Source of the DNA: an uncultured Agathobacter sp.
Lineage (GTDB): Bacteria > Bacillota > Clostridia > Lachnospirales > Lachnospiraceae
Assembly: GCA_934316545.1 (NCBI GenBank)
Contig: CAKRDT010000019.1
Location: 1 to 38,497 of the forward strand
Length of the DNA: 38,497 nt
Reading direction: 5' to 3'
Shown here: one piece after another, positions 19,190 to 26,572 of the stretch
How positions within the stretch are numbered: the first letter of the stretch is position 1
Layout: each line of letters opens with the position of its first letter
Position numbers and translations under genes: made by a program
The notes under the pieces: generated by a model
What the model was told of the DNA's origin: nothing
Seen by the model: the letters and a program-made list of their open reading frames with translations, nothing else
Database searches by the model: none

Positions 19190-20590
19190 TTACCAGATAT
19201 GACGCATCCTGCGGACTTTGTAATACAATTCATTATCCATCGCCATAACCTTCTCGATCGGAACCGCCTTAAGTACCGGCATCTTCATCTTGTACTTCGT
19301 CCAGAAGAAAGCATAGATGCTAAGCACAATGACGGTGATTCCCGTAACCAGCCAGATCATCAGTCTCTCATGCGGATCGTTTGATATGTAAAGGATCATA
19401 TAAGTCGTTCCGATAATTCCGATCAGTGGAAAAAGCGGTCCGCACGGTACCTTGAAGCTGCGCGGTGCATGCGGAAGCTTCTTGCGTAGGATCAATACAT
19501 CCATGTGTGCGAAAATGTATGTGATCATCCAGAATACCGATCCGACAAGGATCAGAAATTCGATCATATTCGAAGAGCCGTCACTGATATAGGCAAAGAT
19601 AAACATCGATACCGAGATCAAGATGACGCCGAAATACGGAACACCTTTTTTGTTGGTTTTTGCAAAGATCTGCGGCAGCATGTTCATCTTCGCCATGCCC
19701 TGTCCGATATATGCCAGTCCGTTGACACCGGAGTTCTGCGTACTGATGACAGCAAGTGCGGCAACCAGTGCCATCCAGATTTTACCGGCTTTGCCAAGGA
19801 GAAGTTCTCCGTAGAGCATATGCGGTGCGGCCGAATTTGCAAGATCGTTCCATGGTGTGTAATGGTAGAATCCGAGCACCATGATCGCCTGCATGATCAG
19901 AATGATGATGAGTCCGAGCGCCATACCGAGCGGCACGTTTTTCTTGGCATTTTTTACCTGACCGGAGATCGGGATTGCAAATTCTGCACCGATAAAAAGC
20001 CAGAATGCTACCGCTGTCATGGAGATGACCTGCGCCGGGCTGGTTGCCATATTGGCGGGCTGCGTAATAACTTGTCCGGTTCCGAGCTTGAATACACCGA
20101 TGAGTCCCATAACGACCATGGAGCCTACAAGAAGAAATGCAACGAGATCCTGCAGCTTGGCAAACATATCCACGCCATTTAAATTGGCGATCATAACAAC
20201 AGCCATCATGACCGCTGTGTACACGATACTTGGAATCGGCAATGGGATCACCTGCGACATCGCATATGCAAAGATGGATGCCTCAACACCTGACGATAGA
20301 ATATTACAGATCAGATATCCGCCGACCATGGAAACAATCGTCGGGAGCGGTCCCATGCAGGCGAGTGTATACTGCGCAAGACCACCGGTAATATTTGGCA
20401 TGAGTGCATTTAATTCTGACAGAGAACCGATGGTCGTCAGGTTCAAAAGGCACGCAACCACCATTGCTCCGATAAATACGATTCCGACTTCACCGGCACC
20501 CTGTCCGAGAGAAACAAGACAACTGGTTGCGATAACCAGACCGACAGAAGTCGAAACAACACTTTCAAGTCCTAATTTTTTCTCTTCCAT
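19190..20590 (-). CDS. APC family amino acid/amine permease
   Basis: This 466-residue membrane transporter has about 12 hydrophobic segments. Its first helix (VVSTSVGLVIATSCLVSLGQGAGEVG, broken by normal reading) and the FWLFIGAEFAIPISGQVKNAKKNVPLG stretch are typical of the APC superfamily. The substrate is not readable. It lies 10 bases after the PII gene and is last in the OCD-AraC-PII-permease unit, so it probably imports the substrate of the flavin/Fe-S dehydrogenase next door. Confidence 0.9.
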   Translation of the reverse strand: MEEKKLGLESVVSTSVGLVIATSCLVSLGQGAGEVGIVFIGAMVVACLLNLTTIGSLSELNALMPNITGGLAQYTLACMGPLPTIVSMVGGYLICNILSSGVEASIFAYAMSQVIPLPIPSIVYTAVMMAVVMIANLNGVDMFAKLQDLVAFLLVGSMVVMGLIGVFKLGTGQVITQPANMATSPAQVISMTAVAFWLFIGAEFAIPISGQVKNAKKNVPLGMALGLIIILIMQAIMVLGFYHYTPWNDLANSAAPHMLYGELLLGKAGKIWMALVAALAVISTQNSGVNGLAYIGQGMAKMNMLPQIFAKTNKKGVPYFGVILISVSMFIFAYISDGSSNMIEFLILVGSVFWMITYIFAHMDVLILRKKLPHAPRSFKVPCGPLFPLIGIIGTTYMILYISNDPHERLMIWLVTGITVIVLSIYAFFWTKYKMKMPVLKAVPIEKVMAMDNELYYKVRRMRHIW

Positions 20591-20600
20591 AAGCAGCCTC

Positions 20601-20951
20601 CTAGAGTGCGTCTAAACCTTCATCACCGGTACGAACCTTGATCACATTATCAAGTGAGTATACAAAAATCTTGCCGTCTCCGATGTGACCGGTATATAAG
20701 ATCTGCTTGACTGCTTCCACAATTTCACGAACCTTACCTGTTTCGACGACAAGGTTGATCTGCTGTTTTGGAAGAAGCACAAACTCTTCGTTTTCTTCGA
20801 CTGCATATTCTGCAGAACCTTTCTGGATTCCGCAGCCCAATACCTGCATAACGGTCATACCTCTTACGCCGAGGTGACTGAGTTCTTTTTGAAGTTCCGT
20901 AAATTTGGTAAAACTTGTAATGATTTCGATTTTGGATAACCCTGTCTCCAT
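20601..20951 (-). CDS. PII family nitrogen regulatory protein
   Basis: The product is 116 residues from the ATG at 20951 (AAAGGAGG, 7 bases upstream). It matches GlnB/GlnK across its length: LGVRGMTVMQVLGCGIQKG, T-loop YAVEENEEFVLLPK, the GHIGDGKIFVYSLD segment and RTGDEGLDAL. The T-loop lacks the usual ELYRGAEY motif, so uridylylation at the standard Tyr51 is doubtful. PII proteins sense 2-oxoglutarate and ATP/ADP and bind a transporter or enzyme. Here the neighbour is an APC permease, not AmtB, which suggests a different partner. Confidence 0.93.
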   Translation of the reverse strand: METGLSKIEIITSFTKFTELQKELSHLGVRGMTVMQVLGCGIQKGSAEYAVEENEEFVLLPKQQINLVVETGKVREIVEAVKQILYTGHIGDGKIFVYSLDNVIKVRTGDEGLDAL

Positions 20952-20967
20952 AATGTTTCCTCCTTTG

Positions 20968-21747
20968 CTATGCATTCTCCATATATTTCAGATAATTTTC
21001 CGGAGTAAGCCCCGTGAAATTCTTAAATTCCTTTATCATATGAGATTGATCATAGTACCCGCTTTCCTGTGCCATATCGTAAAAAGCCATATCTTTGTGA
21101 AGTGCCATCTCCTCTAACGTATTCTGAAAACGTACGATTTTTTCAAATGTCTTCGGGCTGATGCCATGCATCTCATGAAAGCTTCTTCGCACATAACACT
21201 CTGAATATCCGGTGTCCTGCGAGATTTCTTTGATCGATACATTCCCTTTTGTCTCATAGATCCGGTTTCTGATATAAGCCTCTATGTCTTCTTTGGAGTC
21301 AGAAGACGTCTGTGCCCACTCCGCATCTTTTAGTACCTTGTGAATGATCGCGGCCCGCTCCTTCATGCTTTTTGCCTGCGAAAGCGATTCATCAATCTCT
21401 GCGCCGTATGCATCGGACGGAATCTCGATATCAGTGTTGATGATATCCCCGATAGAAATGTCCTTCGGGAGAATACACTGCCCCGGATTGAAACGAATGC
21501 CAAAATACATCCGGTTCTTTTCAAACGGCCAGTATTTCATCTTTAAAACCGTTCCTCCGAGAAAGCATCGGACGTCATCTTCTCCGATCGCATACAATAA
21601 ATCTACGCAACCATCCGGCACGGCATTGATCGGCTGTGCCGCCGGTTCCTCCTCAAACGCATAGTATTCGAAAATATGACTGCCACTGCCCCGCATACTT
21701 TCGTATTCTTTCGCATTTTTCTGTACATATGGTTGCTGTAGATTCAT
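20968..21747 (-). CDS. AraC family transcriptional regulator
   Basis: This 259-residue protein has a C-terminal pair of helix-turn-helix motifs (NVSIKEISQDTGYSECYVRRSFH and FYDMAQESGYYDQSHMIKEFK), both characteristic of AraC. The N-terminal region (about 1-150) resembles the DUF6597 sensor found in such regulators. The ATG at 21747 is preferred over that at 21753 because AGAGG lies 8 bases upstream. It is a natural candidate for binding the duplicated 22-bp boxes at 23037 and 26545. Confidence 0.93.
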   Translation of the reverse strand: MNLQQPYVQKNAKEYESMRGSGSHIFEYYAFEEEPAAQPINAVPDGCVDLLYAIGEDDVRCFLGGTVLKMKYWPFEKNRMYFGIRFNPGQCILPKDISIGDIINTDIEIPSDAYGAEIDESLSQAKSMKERAAIIHKVLKDAEWAQTSSDSKEDIEAYIRNRIYETKGNVSIKEISQDTGYSECYVRRSFHEMHGISPKTFEKIVRFQNTLEEMALHKDMAFYDMAQESGYYDQSHMIKEFKNFTGLTPENYLKYMENA

Positions 21748-21759
21748 AAACATCGCCTC

Positions 21760-22893
21760 TTATGCCATGTCGGGTTTGTCCCACAGCGGAAGTGTTACGC
21801 CGATTCCGTTTGCAAGTGCATTCTTGTATACCTCATGTCCCCATGCAATATCTTCAACCGGCATACCGCCTACGGAAAAGATAATAATCTCGTCATCACT
21901 TTCACGACCGACATGCTTTCCTGTAATAATGTCGGAGATGTCGATAATATCTTCGCGTTTTGCCAAACCTTCGTGTACCAGATCGGTGAAAAGAGAACCG
22001 ACGATACAAACGGTATCGTATGTCGGATATGGATACTCCTCTTCCCATGCCTCATACAGGCTGTAATTGTCGACCACCATCTTGCAGCGCTTGGCAACAA
22101 ACTCTTTGCTGTCAAATCTTGCAGCGGACGGCATCGAGATCAAAGCGCCTTTTTTCACCCATTCCTCCTTGATCTCCGGGAATGTGGACACATCATTTAG
22201 CACGGTTGTGGTAAAACTGATAATATCGCTGTCTCGTATTGCTTCTTCATTGTCCTTGCAGATAATAATGTCTTTCAACTGTGGATATTCCGATTTGGCC
22301 CATGCAACAAAGTTTTCCAGGGATTTGGCACCTCTGCCTTTTACCTTGAGCGTATCGAGGTTCGGACATACCGCCATAAATGCTGCCAGAGAAGTCTTTC
22401 CCATGACACCCGGTCCAATGATCGATACGACTTTGGAATCTTTTCTTGCCAGATACTTGGCTCCGACACCCGGGATTCCGCCGGTCCGGTAAGAACTGAG
22501 CAGGTTTGCACTCATCAATGCAAGTGGCGCTCCGGTGTCCTTGTCATTCAGCATCATCATAAGGATGGAACGCGGAAGGCCTTTTTCCTTATTCTCAATG
22601 TTCGAGCCATACCACTTCATGCCGGCGAGCTGGTGCTTACCGCCGAGATATGCCGGCATCGCCATAAATCTTCGGTCAGGACCGTTCTTCGGCATGCCTG
22701 GGAATTTCGGATCATCCGGGAACATGATCATACAGCCGTGCGAATTGTGGTTCTCGCCGCCCATCATGTAATCGCCCTTGTTTAACGTAACCAGAAGGTC
22801 CTCCATACAGTCGACACATTTGCTCATGTCCTTGACACCGGCCTTGATCATATCCGGCTCGGAAAGATAAAGAAAATCAATTTTCGTATCCAT
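21760..22893 (-). CDS. Ornithine cyclodeaminase/mu-crystallin family enzyme
   Basis: The product (377 residues) has the family NAD(P) loop SIIGPGVMGKTSLAAF near residue 163 and the AMPAYLGG and ARFDSKEF segments. Members catalyse ornithine cyclisation, ketimine or imine reduction, or opine formation. Similar proteins in comparable gene sets are sometimes labelled tyramine oxidase subunit B; that name is not provable here. The ATG at 22893 follows AAAGGAGG by 9 bases. It leads the second transcription unit of the dehydrogenase cluster and may process the imine made by the flavin enzyme. Confidence 0.85.
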   Translation of the reverse strand: MDTKIDFLYLSEPDMIKAGVKDMSKCVDCMEDLLVTLNKGDYMMGGENHNSHGCMIMFPDDPKFPGMPKNGPDRRFMAMPAYLGGKHQLAGMKWYGSNIENKEKGLPRSILMMMLNDKDTGAPLALMSANLLSSYRTGGIPGVGAKYLARKDSKVVSIIGPGVMGKTSLAAFMAVCPNLDTLKVKGRGAKSLENFVAWAKSEYPQLKDIIICKDNEEAIRDSDIISFTTTVLNDVSTFPEIKEEWVKKGALISMPSAARFDSKEFVAKRCKMVVDNYSLYEAWEEEYPYPTYDTVCIVGSLFTDLVHEGLAKREDIIDISDIITGKHVGRESDDEIIIFSVGGMPVEDIAWGHEVYKNALANGIGVTLPLWDKPDMA

Positions 22894-22931
22894 AATTGTC
22901 ATCCTCCTTTACATATCTGCAAAAGAGAAAA

Positions 22932-22962
22932 AAGGCGTCAGATATTCTCTATCTGACGCCTT
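22932..22962 (-). terminator. Hairpin at the head of the cyclodeaminase unit (terminator or attenuator)
   Basis: A 12-bp perfect stem, AAGGCGTCAGAT with ATCTGACGCCTT (7-base loop), is followed on the minus strand by TTTTTTCTCTTTT. It follows the DAO gene and would end that operon, but it also lies just after the predicted start from the promoter at 22973-23001, so it could act as an attenuator. Confidence 0.75.
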
Positions 22963-22972
22963 CGTCCTCTTT

Positions 22973-23001
22973 AATTTAGCACATAATATTATGTATTTCA
23001 A
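22973..23001 (-). promoter_or_regulatory. Candidate promoter of the cyclodeaminase unit
   Basis: TTGAAA (22996-23001) and TAAATT (22973-22978) are 17 bp apart on the minus strand; the spacer holds an CATAATATTATG dyad. An alternative -10 (TATAAT, 23014-23019 region) exists nearer the 22-bp box. Confidence 0.45.
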
Positions 23002-23036
23002 GTATAATTCCTTATTATATTAGCCTGCTCTGTCCG

Positions 23037-23058
23037 TTTTGTATTGTAAAAAACGATA
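23037..23058 (-). promoter_or_regulatory. 22-bp box, copy 1
   Basis: This 22-bp segment (core TTTTTTACAATAC on the minus strand) is identical at 26545-26566. Each copy lies between the end of one gene and a promoter plus GGCGTC hairpin. A shared regulator, perhaps the AraC protein, is the simplest explanation. Confidence 0.65.
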
Positions 23059-23069
23059 GAAACCTAATT

Positions 23070-24209
23070 TTATTTATTCGGCATGAATCGGTTCGGAGCA
23101 AGTGCGCTCAGATCCACAACTGTTTTTTCTCCATGCACCAGCTGAGAGAGCATCAGTCCGACAACCGGAGCAGTTCCGAATCCGTGACCGGTAAATCCGC
23201 AAGCAACGATCAGTCCTTCCGCATCCGGACAAGGTCCGATGAACGGGACGCCGTCAAATGCGTCATCCAGCCATCCGCACCAGCTTCGCACAACTTTGGC
23301 ATCCTTCAGACATGGAACATAATCCATAACTGCGCGGCAGCTTGCGGAAAGTGTCATCGAATTGGTATATAATTTCGACGGATCATCCATATCGGTCACT
23401 TCCTCATAACCGCACTCGGAACCGAATACAAAGGAACCATGATGTGCCTGATGTCCATAGAAATCCGCATCTGCGGTACCGAGCATGATGTCAAACATAT
23501 GCGGCTGCATCTCGGTTACAAACATCTCATCAATCAGGCGGGTCATCGGAAGATCCACACCTACCGTTCTTGCGATTGCGCGGCTTTCGTATCCTGCTGC
23601 AAGAATGATCTGTTCTCCTTCAAAGACCGTTCCGTCGGTCAAGATAACCTGACGCACTTTTCCGCGAACCTTCTTCAGCGTGGCGACTTTTGCATCGGTA
23701 TAATAAGAAACGCCAAGCTCTAAGGAACGTTTATAATAACCCAATGTTGTGGTCAGCGGATTGGCATGTCCGTCGGTCGGGCACCAGCTCGCTCCGATGA
23801 TTTCTTTGGAAAGATATGGGCAGATCTCCTGCACCTCTTTCGCATCGACCATCTCGACACCAAGGCCTACCTTCTTCGCATTGTCGGCAAGTGTCTGCAG
23901 CTTCTTTAAATGTGCCTCCGTCTTGCCGAGTCGTAAGTTACCTTTCTGTGTATATTCCACATCCACACCGAGTTCTTCGGAAAGTGTCGGCCACATATGC
24001 TGAATGCCGTACATTGCATATGGAAGTTCTCTGACATCACGTCCGGACTGACGAACACCGCCACCGTTACGACAACTTCCGCCGTGTCCGATACTCTTGG
24101 TGGATTCCAGTACAATTACATTTTTTGTTCCGGATTTTGCAAGGTAGTAGGCTGCGGCACATCCGACAACACCGCCGCCGATAATGATTACATCTGCTGT
24201 CTTATTCAT
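23070..24209 (-). CDS. FAD-dependent oxidoreductase (DAO family), catalytic subunit
   Basis: This 379-residue flavoprotein has an N-terminal dinucleotide-binding loop IIIGGGVVGCAAAYYLAKSG, split by normal reading, GSCRNGGGVRQSGRD, and a C-terminal CGFTGHGFGTAPVVG typical of glycine/sarcosine/D-amino acid or opine oxidases (DAO, PF01266). With two partner Fe-S subunits it resembles HcnC, OoxB or hydroxyproline dehydrogenase LhpB. The substrate amine or N-alkyl amino acid is not readable. The ATG at 24209 overlaps the previous gene by 8 bases; it ends the operon. Confidence 0.9.
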   Translation of the reverse strand: MNKTADVIIIGGGVVGCAAAYYLAKSGTKNVIVLESTKSIGHGGSCRNGGGVRQSGRDVRELPYAMYGIQHMWPTLSEELGVDVEYTQKGNLRLGKTEAHLKKLQTLADNAKKVGLGVEMVDAKEVQEICPYLSKEIIGASWCPTDGHANPLTTTLGYYKRSLELGVSYYTDAKVATLKKVRGKVRQVILTDGTVFEGEQIILAAGYESRAIARTVGVDLPMTRLIDEMFVTEMQPHMFDIMLGTADADFYGHQAHHGSFVFGSECGYEEVTDMDDPSKLYTNSMTLSASCRAVMDYVPCLKDAKVVRSWCGWLDDAFDGVPFIGPCPDAEGLIVACGFTGHGFGTAPVVGLMLSQLVHGEKTVVDLSALAPNRFMPNK

Positions 24210-24534
24210 GTTCACCACCCTGATCCTTTCCTAAAATCTCCATTTCAATCGGTCTCATAGGTGCTCTTGCGGAAGCAGGCTCCACATAATCCGGCGCTTC
24301 CTTCAGTTCGGCTGCCATAATGGATTTCACCAGTCTGCTGCAGGTCTGTCCCTGACAGAGCCCCATTCCGTTTCTTAAATATCTGCGCATCTCTTCGATG
24401 GTAAAAATGCCTTCGTGAACCGCCTTACGGATCTCTCCTTTGGTGACTTCCTCGCATCTGCATACCAGTAAGCCATCGTCTGCACCCGGAACAAACGGTC
24501 CGATTTCGTCTAATTTCTGTCTGATATCGATCAT
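24202..24534 (-). CDS. [2Fe-2S]-binding BFD-like subunit
   Basis: A 110-residue protein has the bacterioferritin-associated ferredoxin pattern: C-x-C in LLVCRCEEVTKGEI (residues 25 and 27) and C-x4-C in GMGLCQGQTCSRLV (60 and 65). In HcnABC/opine oxidase-like enzymes this domain links the catalytic flavin subunit to the FAD/NAD subunit. Start and stop overlap the flanking genes by 4 and 8 bases. Confidence 0.9.
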   Translation of the reverse strand: MIDIRQKLDEIGPFVPGADDGLLVCRCEEVTKGEIRKAVHEGIFTIEEMRRYLRNGMGLCQGQTCSRLVKSIMAAELKEAPDYVEPASARAPMRPIEMEILGKDQGGEHE

Positions 24535-26123
24535 AAAGCAGCCTCCTTTTCGGCTCTGTAGAAGCGAGCCTTCATAAGCATGTCATTCGGGACTTTAATG
24601 GTAAGCAGATTCGTGTGATCAAACGCAGGGCTTGTACGAACCTTGGTCACTTCGCACTCACAGACCTCCTTACCGTTTCTGCCACAGGCAATGCCCTTAT
24701 CTCCGACTTTCGGAAGCGGCATGAATTCATACGGCATCGTAACTTCTCCGTATCCCGGCTCCACATCCTCCTCTATAAGGAAGATAGCCTGTCCGGAGCA
24801 GCTTGCGACACACATTCCGCAACCGATACATTCATGTTCTTTGTCAACCACCGGAAGCGATGTAATATTCTTTCCGATCGTGATGCAGCCCCGCTTGCAG
24901 GCATCCTGACACGGGTTACACGGAATATTCTGTGTACACTCCATGACCGGATGGATCTTTCGCTGCTTCGTCACACCCGGGAAACGCTCGATCTCATCAT
25001 CTCCGACAAAACCATTGGTGAGAAGATTTTCGGAAATAGCGATACCTTCCTCTGTTTTTTCAATTTTCTTTCCACGATTGCACGGAGCAAACATACCCTG
25101 ACGAAGCGTATCAAGCTGTGCCTCGAGTTCTTTGATTCGTGCTTCTTTTTCTTCCGTTTCTGCAAAGCCAAGGTATTCGGCGATCGTAATACCGCTCATA
25201 CGTCCCTCGATCATTGCGGAGCTGGCTTCCTCGATACCGGATACATCACCCGCTGCATAGATTCCCGGAACACTGGTCTGTCCTTCCTCATCACAATCCG
25301 GAACAAAGCCTCCTTTGGTATCTTTCATCTTGCATCCGGCCTGATCCAGGAGCTGCGACATCGGAGATAATCCGACGGCAAGGCAGATCGTATCGACATC
25401 AAAATGCTTTTCCGTACCTGGGATGATCTTCCAGTCCGGTCCGACCTGTCCGATCGTTACACCGGTAACAAATTCGTCTCCTTCTGCTTCCACGATCGTG
25501 TGGGACAGATAAAACGGAACGCCGCATCTTGCAACCTTAGCAGCATGTACACCGTATCCGCCGATTCTCGGAGCAGCATCACAGAGTGCTACGACTTCAC
25601 ATCCGGCCTGCATCAGCTGAAAGCTGACAACCAGACCAACGTTTCCGGAACCGAGCATCAGGATTCTCTTGCCCGGAAGGATATGATGAAGGTTCATCAT
25701 TGTCTGGGCGGCTCCTGCACCAATGACACCCGGAAGTGTCCATCCCTTAAAGTTGACCATGTTCTCGGATGCGCCTGTCGCGATCAGAATACTGTCTCCC
25801 TTGAAATGTTTGATCTCGCCCTCGATACGAACGGTAACTTCCTTGTCCGGATACAATCCGACAACCGTTGCGTTTAAAACAACTTCAACACCGTATTTCT
25901 CGGCTTCGGCAAGAAGCTCCTCGCCGATCTTGAATCCTCTGATCTTGGCTTTATGTTCCTTCGAACCAAAAAATTTATGAATCTGTTTAAAAAGCTGACC
26001 GCCCGGTCTGGCATTTTCATCAAATACAATTGGCTTTACACCATGTTTTGCAGCTTCGATTGCTGCGGAAAGTCCGGCAGGGCCTGCGCCGACGACGATC
26101 ATATCATAACGTTTTACTTCCAT
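24531..26123 (-). CDS. NAD(P)/FAD-dependent oxidoreductase with [4Fe-4S] motifs
   Basis: This 530-residue subunit starts MEVKRYDMIVVGAGPAGLSAA, a dinucleotide-binding fold. A second nucleotide-binding motif LMLGSGNVGLVVSF lies near residue 155, and the end of the flavoprotein module has GIYAAGDVSG. A C-terminal extension (about residues 390-480) has two ferredoxin-type clusters, CTQNIPCNPCQDAC and CIGCGMCVASC. It resembles HcnB/OoxA fused to a dicluster ferredoxin, as expected in anaerobes that pass electrons to ferredoxin rather than oxygen. It overlaps its neighbour by 4 bases. Confidence 0.9.
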   Translation of the reverse strand: MEVKRYDMIVVGAGPAGLSAAIEAAKHGVKPIVFDENARPGGQLFKQIHKFFGSKEHKAKIRGFKIGEELLAEAEKYGVEVVLNATVVGLYPDKEVTVRIEGEIKHFKGDSILIATGASENMVNFKGWTLPGVIGAGAAQTMMNLHHILPGKRILMLGSGNVGLVVSFQLMQAGCEVVALCDAAPRIGGYGVHAAKVARCGVPFYLSHTIVEAEGDEFVTGVTIGQVGPDWKIIPGTEKHFDVDTICLAVGLSPMSQLLDQAGCKMKDTKGGFVPDCDEEGQTSVPGIYAAGDVSGIEEASSAMIEGRMSGITIAEYLGFAETEEKEARIKELEAQLDTLRQGMFAPCNRGKKIEKTEEGIAISENLLTNGFVGDDEIERFPGVTKQRKIHPVMECTQNIPCNPCQDACKRGCITIGKNITSLPVVDKEHECIGCGMCVASCSGQAIFLIEEDVEPGYGEVTMPYEFMPLPKVGDKGIACGRNGKEVCECEVTKVRTSPAFDHTNLLTIKVPNDMLMKARFYRAEKEAAL

Positions 26124-26125
26124 AT

Positions 26126-26440
26126 CTAAGCCTCCTTACTGCTAACCCCGTACTGCGTCTCAACCTTCATTCCTTCCTTCAGTGGTGTGATGCAGGTTCT
26201 GACATTCGGTTTTCCATCAACGATCATAACGCAATCGGTGCATCTTCCGATCGCACAGAAGACACCGCGTGGCTCATGAGTTTTAGCGGTATAACGATGT
26301 ACCATTACACCATTGACTTTTAATGCGGCCATGATCGGCTCGCCCTCAAGTCCCTCCATCGGAGTTCCGTTATAATAAAAGGTAACTGTTTTCCCTTCCG
26401 GACTAGGTCCGAGAATAGGGTGGTTTTCAATTCTGCCCAT
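26126..26440 (-). CDS. [2Fe-2S] ferredoxin-like subunit (HcnA/OoxA N-terminal type)
   Basis: This 104-residue protein has the plant-type-like C-x4-C-x2-C pattern in FCAIGRCTDCVMIVDG, followed by a fourth Cys in VRTC (Fer2_4). It starts at the ATG at 26440, which has AAGGAGG 9 bases upstream; the longer frame to 26545 runs through the leader hairpin. It heads the four-subunit dehydrogenase operon, two bases before the FAD subunit. Confidence 0.9.
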   Translation of the reverse strand: MGRIENHPILGPSPEGKTVTFYYNGTPMEGLEGEPIMAALKVNGVMVHRYTAKTHEPRGVFCAIGRCTDCVMIVDGKPNVRTCITPLKEGMKVETQYGVSSKEA

Positions 26441-26481
26441 AATCCAATCCTCCTTAGTCATATCCGTAAATACAACAAAAA

Positions 26482-26504
26482 GCGCCAACCGTTCCGGTTG
26501 ACGC
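26482..26504 (-). terminator. Hairpin at the head of the dehydrogenase operon (terminator or attenuator)
   Basis: GCGTCAACCG pairs with CGGTTGGCGC (one G-U wobble) and a TTTTTG follows on the minus strand. It lies after the GH25 stop and also about 14 bases after the predicted start of the operon (TATAAT at 26525-26530). It shares the GACAAAGGCGTCA entry sequence with the hairpin at 22932. Confidence 0.65.
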
Positions 26505-26544
26505 CTTTGTCTAACTTGTGTCTGATTATAGATACTTTCATTCA

Positions 26545-26566
26545 TTTTGTATTGTAAAAAACGATA
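26545..26566 (-). promoter_or_regulatory. 22-bp box, copy 2
   Basis: Identical over 22 bp to 23037-23058. Here it abuts a weak -35 with a perfect -10 TATAAT 14 bases on (26525-26530), the usual placing of an AraC-type activator site. Confidence 0.65.
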
Positions 26567-26572
26567 CTCATC

